Shown one piece after another: positions 1 to 9,620 of a stretch of DNA of 64,000 bases. The notes under the pieces are model-generated. The model did not search any database and was not told where the DNA came from. It was given only the letters and a program-made list of their open reading frames with translations. The stretch is from an uncultured Caldilineaceae bacterium. Lineage in GTDB: Bacteria > Chloroflexota > Anaerolineae > Caldilineales > Caldilineaceae. Location of the stretch: positions 5,125,405-5,189,404 of the forward strand of contig OX638330.1 in the NCBI GenBank assembly GCA_951812725.1, written 5' to 3'. The translations under genes and the position numbers were made by a program. The number at the start of each line of letters is the position of its first letter. The first letter of the stretch is position 1.

Positions 1-608
1 GTGCGCACGCTGATATTCGGCTCGCAGCGCAGCGCGCCCTCCTCCATGTTGCCGCTGTTGACGCCCAAATAGCGCAGGATCGAGCGCAGTTTTGTCAGGA
101 ACGCGTAGGCCTCGTCCGCGCTGGCAATGTCGGCCTCGGTGACGATCTCCATCAGCGGCATTCCGGCCCGGTTCAGGTCCACCAGCGTATGCAGCCCCGC
201 GTGCGTGTTCTTGCCCGTGTCCTCTTCGAGGTGGGCGCGGTGGATGCGGATGCGTTTGACGCTGCCGTCGGGCAGCTCGATCTCGACCCAGCCGTTGCGG
301 CACAGTGGGAGCTCGTATTGGGAGATCTGGTAACCCTTCGGCAGGTCCGGGTAATGGTAGTTCTTGCGCGCGAAGACCGCAGTCTCCGCGATCTCGCAGT
401 TGAGCGCCAGCCCGGTGCGGATCGTTGCTTCGACCGCGGCGCGGTTGCTCACCGGCAGCGCGCCGGGCAGGCCCAGGCAGACCGGGCAGGTGTGCGTATT
501 GGGCGGCGCGCCCTGGTAGTCGGCGCTGCAGCGGCAGAACATCTTCGTCTTCGTCAACAGCTGCGCGTGGACTTCCATGCCCACGACGACGTTGTATTCC
601 TGTGTCAA
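1..608 (-). CDS. gatB: Aspartyl/glutamyl-tRNA amidotransferase subunit B, N-terminal part
   Basis: Reading the minus strand gives the GatB amino terminus: EYNVVVGMEVHAQL, then the zinc-type cysteine pattern CRCSADY...CPVCLGLPG, then RKNYHYPDLPKGYQISQYE and HLEEDTGK. GatB is the catalytic-chamber subunit of the GatCAB complex, which converts Glu-tRNA(Gln) or Asp-tRNA(Asn) to the amide form in the cytoplasm. About 202 codons are present; the rest lies beyond position 1. The start is read as TTG at 608, because a GAGAGG-like ribosome site sits about 9 nt upstream and no ATG precedes the conserved block. The gene is intact as far as it goes. Confidence 0.93.
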   Translation of the reverse strand, partial: MTQEYNVVVGMEVHAQLLTKTKMFCRCSADYQGAPPNTHTCPVCLGLPGALPVSNRAAVEATIRTGLALNCEIAETAVFARKNYHYPDLPKGYQISQYELPLCRNGWVEIELPDGSVKRIRIHRAHLEEDTGKNTHAGLHTLVDLNRAGMPLMEIVTEADIASADEAYAFLTKLRSILRYLGVNSGNMEEGALRCEPNISVR

Positions 609-720
609 TTGCGGCGTCCTCTCGGTGAATCCGTGTGCTTCAAATCTTTCATCAACATCTTTGCTGGGTCCAGTCCGCTTGCATGGTTTTCACCCGGAGA
701 TGGCATGACCAGCATCGACA

Positions 721-1746
721 TTACAAATCTTCAAGGGAGGCAAGCAGGACCAGGACCAGCACCGCCGTGTCTCCCAGCAGCACCGGATTGATGAACTCAA
801 TCGTGTCGCCGCGGGTGTTGATGCGTGACATGTCGTTGCCGGAGAAACTAATAACCGGAATTTCGGCGGAGTGTCTGAAAGGGAAATGATCGCTACCGCT
901 GTAACGCTCGGTGATGCTCGTATAGGACACTCCCTCTCTGCTGGCGACTACTGATACATGACTAGTCAACCATCTGTCGCCCGGTCCCCGCAAAAATGTG
1001 CCGGATCCCACTGAATCCAGGTTGATCATGATCTTGATGTCGTCTGACTCTTCTTCGGTCAACTGGCGCACGTAATGCCTACTGCCGTTCATACCGGTTT
1101 CCTCCGAGCCAAAGGCGATAATCCGCAGTGTGAACGGAAGAACCGATACCATCTGGCTTGACCAGGGCGGTTGCGCCAACCTCTCCGCCACCGCCAGCAG
1201 CACGCCTACCCCGGAAGCGTTATCGTTGGCGCCAACTGAGTGCCTTACCGTGTCGTAGTGTGCTCCCAGGATAACCACGCCTTCGCCCTGACCGGGAAGT
1301 TCAAGGATTATATTGCTGGAATTCCTCTGGAGAGACCCTATCCACACTCGAAAATCCTGCATCTCCGGGCTGTATCCGAACTCAGTAAAGCGGTCCATCA
1401 GGAGCTCTGCGGCCTTCGATTCCTCTGCCGTCGCGCTCTGCCGCCATCCCACTTCTCTCGTCAACTCGCACAGGTGACTGAAAGCGGCAATGGCAAGAGC
1501 CTTACGATCGGCGACGCTGAATCTCGCGGTCGCGGGCGGCGAACCGACATCGGCCAGTGTCTCCTGCGCTACCTCTTCGAGTTCCGTGCAGGACGGTCCC
1601 GTTGCGACATACGGTCTTACACTTGTAGGGCCGTGGGCGAGATAGTGAGCAATCTGGTCATCGATGGGCCTGCAGCCTACCAGCAGAATCGCTGCGAGAA
1701 GGAAAAGCCCTGCCCGGGAAAATCTCTTGAACTTCCACTCAGCCAT
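721..1746 (-). CDS. M28-family zinc aminopeptidase lipoprotein
   Basis: The 341-residue product starts with a lipoprotein signal (basic N-terminus, hydrophobic stretch, lipobox LVGC at about residue 22-25), so it is probably anchored outside the cytoplasmic membrane. The M28 metal-binding blocks are in order: GAHYDTV (His and Asp), GANDNASGVG (bridging Asp), FGSEETG (catalytic and ligand Glu pair), INLDSVGSG (Asp) and GSDHFPF (His). Members of this family remove N-terminal residues from peptides using two zinc ions. The gene stands alone between gatB and an intergenic repeat. Substrate cannot be told from sequence. Confidence 0.88.
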   Translation of the reverse strand: MAEWKFKRFSRAGLFLLAAILLVGCRPIDDQIAHYLAHGPTSVRPYVATGPSCTELEEVAQETLADVGSPPATARFSVADRKALAIAAFSHLCELTREVGWRQSATAEESKAAELLMDRFTEFGYSPEMQDFRVWIGSLQRNSSNIILELPGQGEGVVILGAHYDTVRHSVGANDNASGVGVLLAVAERLAQPPWSSQMVSVLPFTLRIIAFGSEETGMNGSRHYVRQLTEEESDDIKIMINLDSVGSGTFLRGPGDRWLTSHVSVVASREGVSYTSITERYSGSDHFPFRHSAEIPVISFSGNDMSRINTRGDTIEFINPVLLGDTAVLVLVLLASLEDL

Positions 1747-1808
1747 CGCACCCTGCCTTATTGGAGTTTTCCAGCGCTGGAGAGCCTTGCCGTAATACCT
1801 TCTATATG

Positions 1809-2253
1809 GTAACTACTCAGCCGCAACTGATACGCGACCCTGAATGAGGCGAGCAAAGGTGTTCATTCTCTCCTCATGATTGTCATATGGGCGGTCGGGC
1901 CTTCGGCCCTCCCTTGTGCAGGGGCTGCGCCCCCGCAACGCCCCCCTAGGCTAGCGACCGTGTTTACTCTTTCCCAGCATCGTGTCTACCCAACACTGTC
2001 CGCACCCCCGCGCCGTTACTGATCACTAACCACTGACCACTGCTGTTGGGCGGTCGGCCGCAAGCGGCCTCCCTTGTGCAGGGGTTGCGCCCCCGCAACG
2101 CCCCCCTACAAAACCATCTCTCACCGACCGTGTGCATTCTTCGCAACGTGTCGGCTGGCGAGCATGGCGGCGGCTGTATACCAGTTGCGTCACCAAGAGC
2201 CTGAATGGTTCCAAGGATGACTGGCTGGTCAACTGCTGTGGCTTAGTAGTTAC
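1809..2253. repeat. Composite MITE-like element, copy A, with two GC-rich cores
   Basis: The left end GTAACTACTCAGCC (1809) and the right end GGCTTAGTAGTTAC (to 2253) are inverted repeats. Two GC-rich hairpin cores lie inside, at 1889-1946 and 2048-2106. The left half matches copy E (34640) and the right half matches copy D (13781). Between them lie unrelated bases and a CACTAACCACTGACCACTG stretch (about 2023-2043). The 8 bases outside each end differ, so there is no target duplication, which fits recombination between two insertions. Short open frames across the cores are by-products of base composition. Confidence 0.8.
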
Positions 2254-2267
2254 GAATTCCGAATGAA

Positions 2268-2338
2268 CGAACACCTCATCCATCTGGTAAAATTGAGCCT
2301 CTTACCAGGAAACCAGCAAAGATAGGTGCTCGATGATG
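2268..2338 (+). mobile_element. Possible left-end remnant of an IS982-like element
   Basis: The bases before 2338 resemble those just upstream of the IS982-type transposase at 41189-41264: an ACCT..CC..CTGGTA.AAT block, then CCAGCAAAGA.AGGTGCTC and two ATG-like codons. After this the two loci diverge and no transposase coding follows. The match is partial and was judged by eye. Confidence 0.4.
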
Positions 2339-2653
2339 AATGCTTTTGGGGTAAGCACAGATATCATTATAGGTGACCGTTCCCCTTTTGCACGCAATCA
2401 TAGCATAGGGCCAATTCCGGAACAAAAGAAAACCGTATTCACCCTGTTTCCACTACAGGGCGACCGCGACTTCCGGTCCTTTATTGACACAGTCCATCCC
2501 CCCTGCTACCATAATTACATGATCGGCGGTCCCACTGAAGTACGCACGCACACAACGCCCCTAGCGGACTGATAATTCCCTGCAATGATCTTCCGCCGAT
2601 CCCCCCATCGCGCCACTGCCTCCTCTCGAGCAAGGGCGCATTTCACCTCAATC

Positions 2654-5377
2654 ATGGCAAGCGCCCAATCACATCGATCACAGTTAAGGCTGACGCTCTC
2701 CCTTTCGATTCTGATTCCGCTCGCCCTGCTACTCACCGCCTGCGGAAACAGAAACGCAACCGCCACTGCCGCCGTCAGTCTGTCCGCGCAGACCGAAACG
2801 CCCATTCCCCCCGTCGCCAGCCCGCCCGCGTCGACCGCAACGCCCAGTCCTGCCGCCACTGACACCGCGCCAGCCACCCGCGCGGCCGCACCGGCCCCGT
2901 CATCAACGCCAGCGGCACAGTCGAGCAGCTTAGCCCCCCGTCAGCGGGCCACGGTTGAGCCATTCGCGCCGGCATCCCCCTTGCAGCAGGCGGTCTGGTT
3001 CCACGAGGTCGGCGACTACACCGAGGAGCAGCGCCTGCTCAGAACGCTGCTGGCCGACCCCCAGATAACGCTGGCCCAGCAGCAGGAAGCACGCTACCAA
3101 CTCGCTCTCTCCTTTCTCGCCGACGAACAGCCGGTGTCCGCCGCCAACGTGCTGGACCAGTTCTCGCTCCAGGCCGGCTCCCTGCCGGCAGATGACCCCC
3201 GCCGCAGCCGCACCGTTTTCCTGCGCGCCGAGGCGCTGGCCCGTGTGGGCCGCAACGCCGAAGCCGTCGCCGCCTATGAAGCTTTCCTGCAGCAGCACCC
3301 TCACGTCACCAGTGTCGTCGCAGAGCGTATCGCCGATGCCTGGCTCGCGGCCGGCGACTGGCCGCAGGCCGCCAACGCGCTGCGCCGGGCCGCCGACCAT
3401 GCCGCCAACAACTGGGAAAAAGTTCGTCTTCTCGACCGGCTGGCCGGCACTCTCGAAGGCAATGGCCGCTGGAGCCAGGCCGCCTCTGTCTACGATGAAA
3501 TCCTTGCCGCAACCGAGTCGCAAGCGGAAGAGCGTAACCGGGACGACGTCGAATTCGATCAAATCCTCGGCTACAGAATATGGAACGTCCACCGGGCCAG
3601 CTATCTGTACCGCGCCGGAATCGCCTACGCCACCGCCGGCGATGAGGAAGCCGCTATCGTCCGCTGGCGTCTGGCCCTGGACGAAGATCCGGAGAGCAAC
3701 TCCGCCTACCAGGCCCTCATCCAACTGGTGAACCGCGATGTACCGGTAGACCTCTTTGTACGCGGGCAGGTCGACCTGTTTGCCCAAGCCTACTTCCCTG
3801 CCATCAACGCCTATGACAGCTTCCTTCAGGAAGCGCCGCAGGATGACCGCGCCGGGCAGGCCTGGTTGGGGCTTGGCCGCGCCCATATGGAGCTGGGACA
3901 GTGGGACGAGGCCATCCGCGCTCTGGAACAGGTGATGAACTGGTATCCCGACTGCCCCTGTTTCAGCGATGCCTGGTTCACCCGCGCCCAGCTGGCCAAT
4001 GCGCAGGGCTCGCCCGCCGCCGCCCGGCGCATCTATCGCACCTTCGCCAGAGATCACGCTGACCACCCGCTCGCCCCCGAAGCCCTCTGGCGGAGCGCGC
4101 TTTCCGCCATCGGCGCCGGCCGCGGCCTCGATACCGGCGCTGCAGGCCGCGCCGAGAGCTCAGCCGACTTTCTGGTTGAGGCCGTGTCTGACCTGCTGAC
4201 GCTGGTGGACAGCTTCCCCGACAGCGGCCGCGCGCCCGATGCGCTGGCCGTGCTGGGGATCGGCGCCTTTACCTACGGCCATGTCGGGCTCGCAGCCACC
4301 AGCTTTGAACGTCTGCTGGCCGACTATCCCGGTGTGCGGACGGGTACATCAACCTATTGGCTGGGTCGCGCCCGTTACGCCCAAGGCGAGCAAGACGCGG
4401 CCCAGGCCCTGTGGCAGTCGCTTGCCGCGCAAGAGCCGGAAACATATTACGGCGTGCTGGCCGCTGCCGAACTGACGCCGCCGGGCAATCCGGGGCAGGA
4501 CATCATCCCCCGCATGGACGCCATGACCGCGGCCGCGCTGCCCAACGACGACGGCAGCCGCGCCTACGCCGAAAACTGGCTGAAGACGTGGCACGACGCC
4601 CCCGACACGACTGATGCCGGCGACAGCAGCGGCAACTCGGGTCTGCCGCAAGCCGTCGCCGAAGACCCGGCCCGGATCGGCGGCGCACTGCTGCTGGACC
4701 TGGATCTCCGCGCCGAGGGTTTGAAGCTGCTCGAACTGGCGTACTGGCGCTTACGCGACGAGCCCGCGGCCCTGTTTCCGCTCATGCTGCATTTCGAAGA
4801 ATTAGGCGCCAACCGGCTCTCCATCAGCGCCGCCTACCGTCTCATCGAACTCAGTCAGGTCCAACATACCGCCGATGTGCCCCTCTTTATCCAGCGCGTC
4901 GCCTACCCCAGACACTATGCCCACCTCGTCGAAAAGGAAGCCGCAGATTTCGACATCGATTCCCTGCTCCTCTACAGTCTCATCCTCCAGGAGAGCCTCT
5001 TCGAGCCGCCCGCCCGCTCCTTTGCCGGCGCCCACGGCCTCACCCAGATCATCCCCACCACCGGCGCAGAGATCGCGCAGCGCCTCAACTATCCCAACTA
5101 CTCCACCGGCCTGCTCAACCGCCCCTTCGTCAACGTTCGCTTCGGCGCGTACTACCTGCGCTGGGTACGGGATTACGCTCACGAAAACCCCGTCGCCGCC
5201 CTCGCCGGTTACAACGCCGGCCCCGGCAATGCCAGGGTCTGGTTCGAGCGCTCCGACTTCGACGAGGCCCTCTTCATCGAGCGCATCCCCTACAGCGAGA
5301 CCCGCCTTTATCTGCAGCGCATTCTGACGCATTATGCGCATTATCTGCGGATATATGGGGGTACTAGTTTTCAGTAG
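2654..5377 (+). CDS. TPR-rich soluble lytic transglycosylase lipoprotein
   Basis: ATG at 2654 is preferred to an ATG at 2585 because it puts a standard lipoprotein signal (lipobox LLTAC) at the N-terminus; the product is 907 residues. A Thr/Pro/Ala-rich linker follows. The middle 600 or so residues are helical TPR-like repeats (many AxxxYxxFL, ALxxx and YP patterns). The C-terminal 150 residues form an SLT domain: ILQESLF with the catalytic Glu, GLTQIIPTTG, and AGYNAGPGNARVW. It should cleave peptidoglycan glycan strands to 1,6-anhydro products at the cell surface, with TPRs acting as scaffold, as in Slt70-like enzymes. MITE copy B sits 19 bp after the stop codon. Confidence 0.9.
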   Translation: MASAQSHRSQLRLTLSLSILIPLALLLTACGNRNATATAAVSLSAQTETPIPPVASPPASTATPSPAATDTAPATRAAAPAPSSTPAAQSSSLAPRQRATVEPFAPASPLQQAVWFHEVGDYTEEQRLLRTLLADPQITLAQQQEARYQLALSFLADEQPVSAANVLDQFSLQAGSLPADDPRRSRTVFLRAEALARVGRNAEAVAAYEAFLQQHPHVTSVVAERIADAWLAAGDWPQAANALRRAADHAANNWEKVRLLDRLAGTLEGNGRWSQAASVYDEILAATESQAEERNRDDVEFDQILGYRIWNVHRASYLYRAGIAYATAGDEEAAIVRWRLALDEDPESNSAYQALIQLVNRDVPVDLFVRGQVDLFAQAYFPAINAYDSFLQEAPQDDRAGQAWLGLGRAHMELGQWDEAIRALEQVMNWYPDCPCFSDAWFTRAQLANAQGSPAAARRIYRTFARDHADHPLAPEALWRSALSAIGAGRGLDTGAAGRAESSADFLVEAVSDLLTLVDSFPDSGRAPDALAVLGIGAFTYGHVGLAATSFERLLADYPGVRTGTSTYWLGRARYAQGEQDAAQALWQSLAAQEPETYYGVLAAAELTPPGNPGQDIIPRMDAMTAAALPNDDGSRAYAENWLKTWHDAPDTTDAGDSSGNSGLPQAVAEDPARIGGALLLDLDLRAEGLKLLELAYWRLRDEPAALFPLMLHFEELGANRLSISAAYRLIELSQVQHTADVPLFIQRVAYPRHYAHLVEKEAADFDIDSLLLYSLILQESLFEPPARSFAGAHGLTQIIPTTGAEIAQRLNYPNYSTGLLNRPFVNVRFGAYYLRWVRDYAHENPVAALAGYNAGPGNARVWFERSDFDEALFIERIPYSETRLYLQRILTHYAHYLRIYGGTSFQ

Positions 5378-5395
5378 TCAGTTCTTAGTTTTTAG

Positions 5396-5688
5396 GTAAC
5401 TACTAAGCCATCTACAGTGTCTGTCTTGACCAGCCCCTTATCTCTGCCGCCATTCAGGCAATCTGATTGCGTATTCGGTTGGCGGCAGCCAGGTTGCTGG
5501 AGCGGCACTGCTGGAATGCGCACACAAGGTCGGTGAGCGATGGTTTTGTAGGGGGGCGTTGCGGGGGCGCAGCCCCTGCACAAGGGAGGGCCGAAGGCCC
5601 GACCGCCCATAATACAAACATGAGGAGTGAGAGAAAACTCTTGCTGACCTCGTTCAGAGTTGCGAATCAGTTGCGGCTTAGTAGTTAC
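5396..5688. repeat. MITE-like element, copy B, with 8-bp target duplication
   Basis: This 293-bp element is bounded by GTAACTACTAAGCC and GGCTTAGTAGTTAC. The flanking 8-mer GTTTTTAG occurs at 5388-5395 and again at 5689-5696, a perfect target site duplication. The GC-rich core (5551-5608) is in the opposite orientation to copies A, D and E. No transposase is encoded, so mobility would need a partner enzyme in trans. Confidence 0.88.
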
Positions 5689-5947
5689 GTTTTTAGTGGT
5701 GAGTGGACCTTCTGCCGGGAGGCACTGAGGACTGCCGATGGACTGTGGCTCAGCAGTTGCGGTTCAGCGATTCGGGGGGGACGTTTCGTTCGCGCCAGAG
5801 CAATCTAAGGGAACGAGCGACGATTCAGCTTGGGAGATGTCATGGCGTTCTCCTCTGGTCAGGATGACCTGAGAGGGAAAGCCGAGGGCATCAACGAGGA
5901 GTTGGGCAGCTCGGATTCGTTCGACGGTACGGCAATGGCCGGGTCTG

Positions 5948-8173
5948 TCATCTCCCACAAGCATCACACGCTACAGCTTGGAAATACACCAGAAGCAAAG
6001 AGTCCTCGCCTGCTTCTGTCGGAATTCTGGGCGCGCCATCGACAGATGCGTCATAGAGGCCGGCAATCAGGCGCAGGGGGCTGTCCGGCAGGGTCGGTGG
6101 GATGGGCATCGCGACGCTATTCAGAACCTGCGAGCTATCCAAACGGAGCTCTGGTTCCCACTGGGCGACCAAGTCGCCGGTTTCGTCGAGCAGGTGCAGG
6201 AATATCTTTTCGCCGCCGGTCAATACGGTTGGGTCTCCGCTCCATTCCATGTGGATGACCAGCCTGCCGCCGGCTGGGGGGATGTTGGGTCTGATTTGGG
6301 CGCGCTCCAGCGTCAAGCCGTTAGCGAACTGGACATCGAAAAGGCGCCACGCCTGGGGATTGGGCCGCGAGTAGAGTTCAATAATCCATGGGCCCACCGT
6401 TTCCTGGCCCGCCATCTGGTAGGAACTGGACAGTGCCTGCCGGGCATTACTGGTAATTTCCGCACGGGTCTGCCCCCTTTGGTCATTTTCCAAGCCCCAT
6501 ACATTTGCCCACTCTTGCAAATTCAGTTCGGCCTCCCCAAGATCCCTATCCGATCGAACCAGCAGAATGACTGATTGGACATCCCTACTGCGGAGATCTC
6601 TGACGGCTCCTTGGGCCGCATCCAAGTCCATCGGCCAGGGAGCCAGGGAAACGTTCTCAATCCCTCCCGTATAATAGTAGGACCAGAGCGCGGGGTCGAT
6701 AGAAAGAATCTCGGCGAAACGAACGTCTGTCTTGTTGAGTCCGGCGCCCCAGCTGTCCAGCATACGGGCCAGTTCCCGCAATCCTCGTGACTTTGAGAAT
6801 TCCGATTCAAAGTGGAAGTTGCGAAAGCTGACCAGATTGCCTGCGAAAACTGCAAGGATGAGTATCGCTGCCGTCAGGTTTCCGATGCCAATCCTGTTCA
6901 TGGCCTTCAGGACGCTGGCATTCGTACATCCAGTCCAGGTTTTCCATCTCCGGCCAAGGCAGCTCTCTACATAATCGCCTATATTCCCCAGCCCTATAGC
7001 CAGCAAAAGCACGAGGGGAGTCAGGGCCAAGGCAATATAGCTCCCGAAGAACCCAGGAAAGATATAACCAGGGCTCCATTCAGTGAGCACTGCGACAAGA
7101 AAACTTAGCAGTAGGAGAACTGTTGGGCCTGAACTCAGGTGTCGGGGCCCTGCCTTCTGCGCTTCCGAGAATTCACCCTCTTCTGGGCCAACCCAACCAT
7201 TGACGGCTCTTTTTCCCCGGTCGAGCACCCCTCTTTCAGCCAGGAATATTCCAAGAATCGCAGCCACGATAAGGGGGAATGCGAAAAACCCTGACCCAAG
7301 TCTCCAGGCCGGCGTCGGTAAAGAGTATCCTGTCGCGAGCACGCCGATTCGCCCTAAGATGTGATACACCCATGGCTCTGAGAGCCCCCTTGTGGCGAAA
7401 TCTGTGATCCAGGGCCATGCGTTTACCAGCCATGGAATGCACAAGACGCCCACTGCGATCTGCGAAACGGTCCACCGCACCGGCAGTGAACCCGCAGGTC
7501 CTTGGGCAGAAGCGCTCTCTCCGCCGCGCCTGTCTCGAGCCAGCAAGAAGAGCACGTACAGGTTTTGCGCCAGGAGAGGGAGAACGGCGAAAGCGTGGGT
7601 ATAGAAGGTAGAGGCCGTACAGATCACGTACGCGACCAAGGTCTTTCTTCCCCCAACGCCGCCGATAATTCTCAGGGCCAACAGAATGCTGGCGGTGGTG
7701 AGAGCTAGACTGAGCGAATGGTAGAGAACTCCGTGGGTACGCCAGACGGCGTAGGTGTTCACGGCCGCCAACAGGACTGCAGCCAAAGTGGAAAATGTGC
7801 CAATTCGGATGTCTGCTGCGATACGGTAGGTGAGGGGAACTGCTAATACGCTGCAGAAGGCCGATATCGAACGAATGGCAAATTCGCTGGGGCCTGTGAT
7901 TCTGTGCCAAACGTTTTGCAACCATAAGCTTGCGGGAAGAAGAAGGACTTGCTCCCAATCGAGAGCCATTTGGACGAGTTGAGAGAAAGAATAATCACGG
8001 AGGCCATAGACGACACCCTCGAGCTCGCCCAGCTCCTGAGAATCCAGTCGATAGAGTCTCAGTGCGAAGCCGATGAGGACTGCGATCAGGACTACTGCCC
8101 GCAACGACTGTCTGTCGGCAGGAAACTGATGCTTATCGGGGATGGCGTCTTCTTGTGCAATCGAACGGGTCAC
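5948..8173 (-). CDS. GT39-like polytopic membrane glycosyltransferase
   Basis: The 741-residue product has an N-terminal membrane half (about ten hydrophobic segments, first at residues 25-42) and a soluble C-terminal part rich in beta-type sequence. The first loop carries DSQELGELEGVVYGLRDYS, placed like the acidic catalytic loop of the ArnT/PMT (GT39, DUF2029-like) superfamily, and WLQNVWHRITGPSEFAIRS is a family-type second motif. These enzymes move a sugar from a polyprenyl-phosphate donor to a lipid or protein at the outer face of the membrane. Donor and acceptor are unknown. It stands alone. Confidence 0.7.
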   Translation of the reverse strand: MTRSIAQEDAIPDKHQFPADRQSLRAVVLIAVLIGFALRLYRLDSQELGELEGVVYGLRDYSFSQLVQMALDWEQVLLLPASLWLQNVWHRITGPSEFAIRSISAFCSVLAVPLTYRIAADIRIGTFSTLAAVLLAAVNTYAVWRTHGVLYHSLSLALTTASILLALRIIGGVGGRKTLVAYVICTASTFYTHAFAVLPLLAQNLYVLFLLARDRRGGESASAQGPAGSLPVRWTVSQIAVGVLCIPWLVNAWPWITDFATRGLSEPWVYHILGRIGVLATGYSLPTPAWRLGSGFFAFPLIVAAILGIFLAERGVLDRGKRAVNGWVGPEEGEFSEAQKAGPRHLSSGPTVLLLLSFLVAVLTEWSPGYIFPGFFGSYIALALTPLVLLLAIGLGNIGDYVESCLGRRWKTWTGCTNASVLKAMNRIGIGNLTAAILILAVFAGNLVSFRNFHFESEFSKSRGLRELARMLDSWGAGLNKTDVRFAEILSIDPALWSYYYTGGIENVSLAPWPMDLDAAQGAVRDLRSRDVQSVILLVRSDRDLGEAELNLQEWANVWGLENDQRGQTRAEITSNARQALSSSYQMAGQETVGPWIIELYSRPNPQAWRLFDVQFANGLTLERAQIRPNIPPAGGRLVIHMEWSGDPTVLTGGEKIFLHLLDETGDLVAQWEPELRLDSSQVLNSVAMPIPPTLPDSPLRLIAGLYDASVDGAPRIPTEAGEDSLLLVYFQAVACDACGR

Positions 8174-8529
8174 GAGACCCCTCTTTTCGGGGCTGGGCTG
8201 AGGAACCTGCAGTTCACTGCCCTGTCCGGCTGCGTGCAGTTTTCAGGGAACCGCGTCAACGAAATGGCAACACTTCTCCTTTTGCCCTGCATAGGCTCGA
8301 GGGTGTCCTGGCAAATATACGTAAAGTTTCTGCCACTGGCGGTCGGCAATCCTTCTGGTAGACATTCTACTATTGTCGCCAATGTGACAGAGCAACACAA
8401 GTGTCAACGAGAGCTGCCAGTCAGTTCTTAGTGACCCCCCGCGTGGACAGCGGCCAGAGAGGGCGCGGGGGTTTAGCACTGTTCGCTGGCCTCAACCGAT
8501 CCAATTGTCCACGACGGTGGTCTAGCCAG

Positions 8530-8613
8530 GGCGGGGCGTTGCGGGGGCGCAGCCCCTGCACAAGGGAGGGCCGAAGGCCCGACCGCCCAAACTGCAGTGG
8601 TCAGTGGTTAGTG
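8530..8613. repeat. GC-rich hairpin core without MITE ends, copy C
   Basis: Bases 8530-8588 match the core of the other copies, in the copy B orientation, but no GTAACTACT ends flank it. Instead CAGTGGTCAGTGGTTAGTG follows at once (to about 8613). The second core of copy A has the reverse complement of this heptamer tract in the mirrored position. The core plus heptamer tract may therefore be a unit of its own. The rest of 8174-8691 shows no gene. Confidence 0.75.
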
Positions 8614-8691
8614 GCGAGGGGAGAGGGCCGCGAATCGAGTGTGGCAGTGCAGTTCACCAAAAACTGAAAACTGACTACTAAAAACTGCCGT

Positions 8692-9555
8692 TTACCGGCC
8701 AGCCAGCCCGGTGAACTGCGCGCCCTGAATAAAATGGCGCTGCGCGAAGAAGAAGATGAGGATAACCGGCAAGATGGTGATCATCGACGCGGCCATGACC
8801 AGATGCCAGAAGTTGCCGAAGCGCCCTTTGAACCAGAGGAGCCCGAGGGGCAGTGTGTACATTTCGCTCTTGGAAATGTAGATTAGCGGCTCCATGAAGG
8901 CGTTGTAGTGCTGCAGAAAGGCGAAAATCGTGATCGTGGCGATGGCCGGGCCGCAGAGAGGAGCGATCACCTGCCAGAGGATGCGGAAGTTGGAGGCGCC
9001 GTCGATCTTGGCCGCCTCGTCCAGTTCCAATGGCAGGGTCAACATATATTGACGCATGAGGAAGATATAGAACGCGCCGCCGAACCAGGCCGGCACCCAC
9101 AGCGGGTAGAATGTCCCGACCCAGTTGATCTCTTTGAAGATAATGAAGACCGGGATCATCGTTACGACGGCGGGCAGCATCATTGTCGCCAGCAGAACGG
9201 TGAAGACGAAGTCGCGGCCCGGCCAGCGCAGGCGCGAGAGGCCGTATGCGACCGTGAGCGAACTCAGCACCATGCCGATCGTCCCCATGATCGAGACGAA
9301 AAAGGAGTTGCGGATGAAGAGATGGAAGGGGAGGCGTCTGAAAACCTCGAAGTAGTTATCCCATTTGGGCGCGGTTGGGATCCATTCGATCGGCGTGATG
9401 AAGACCTGGCCGGGCAGCTTGAGCGATGTGCTGACCACCCAGGCAAGCGGCATGAGGAAGGTGAGCCCCAGGGCGATCATTGCAACGTGCAGGATGAAAT
9501 GACCGATCCTCGTCTGCCTTTTTCGGGATTGGAGCAGGGTTGTTCTTGCAGTCAT
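8692..9555 (-). CDS. Sugar ABC transporter permease, MalG type
   Basis: 287 residues with six hydrophobic segments and the EAA loop that docks the ATPase (ELDEAAKIDGASNFRILWQV, about residue 190). It is the second inner-membrane subunit of a family-1 (CUT1) carbohydrate importer. It lies 65 bp downstream of the MalF-type subunit and is the last gene of a solute-binding protein, permease, permease operon. No ATPase gene is in the set; in this transporter class a shared MsiK-like ATPase encoded elsewhere is common. Confidence 0.93.
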   Translation of the reverse strand: MTARTTLLQSRKRQTRIGHFILHVAMIALGLTFLMPLAWVVSTSLKLPGQVFITPIEWIPTAPKWDNYFEVFRRLPFHLFIRNSFFVSIMGTIGMVLSSLTVAYGLSRLRWPGRDFVFTVLLATMMLPAVVTMIPVFIIFKEINWVGTFYPLWVPAWFGGAFYIFLMRQYMLTLPLELDEAAKIDGASNFRILWQVIAPLCGPAIATITIFAFLQHYNAFMEPLIYISKSEMYTLPLGLLWFKGRFGNFWHLVMAASMITILPVILIFFFAQRHFIQGAQFTGLAGR

Positions 9556-9620
9556 AACGGAATTCGGCGGCCGGCGGCCGGTGTGACGTGGCCAGCGCTG
9601 TGACCGGTTATTCGTCTCCT

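Noticed and set aside
1964..2283. Short frames reading GFVGGRCGGAAPAQGR across the GC-rich cores
   Set aside because: The same peptide appears at every core copy, on both strands relative to neighbours, with no start context. It is the translated hairpin, not a gene.
2333..2572. 79-codon plus-strand frame before the transglycosylase
   Set aside because: It begins in the IS982-like left-end remnant and shows no transposase or other family sequence.
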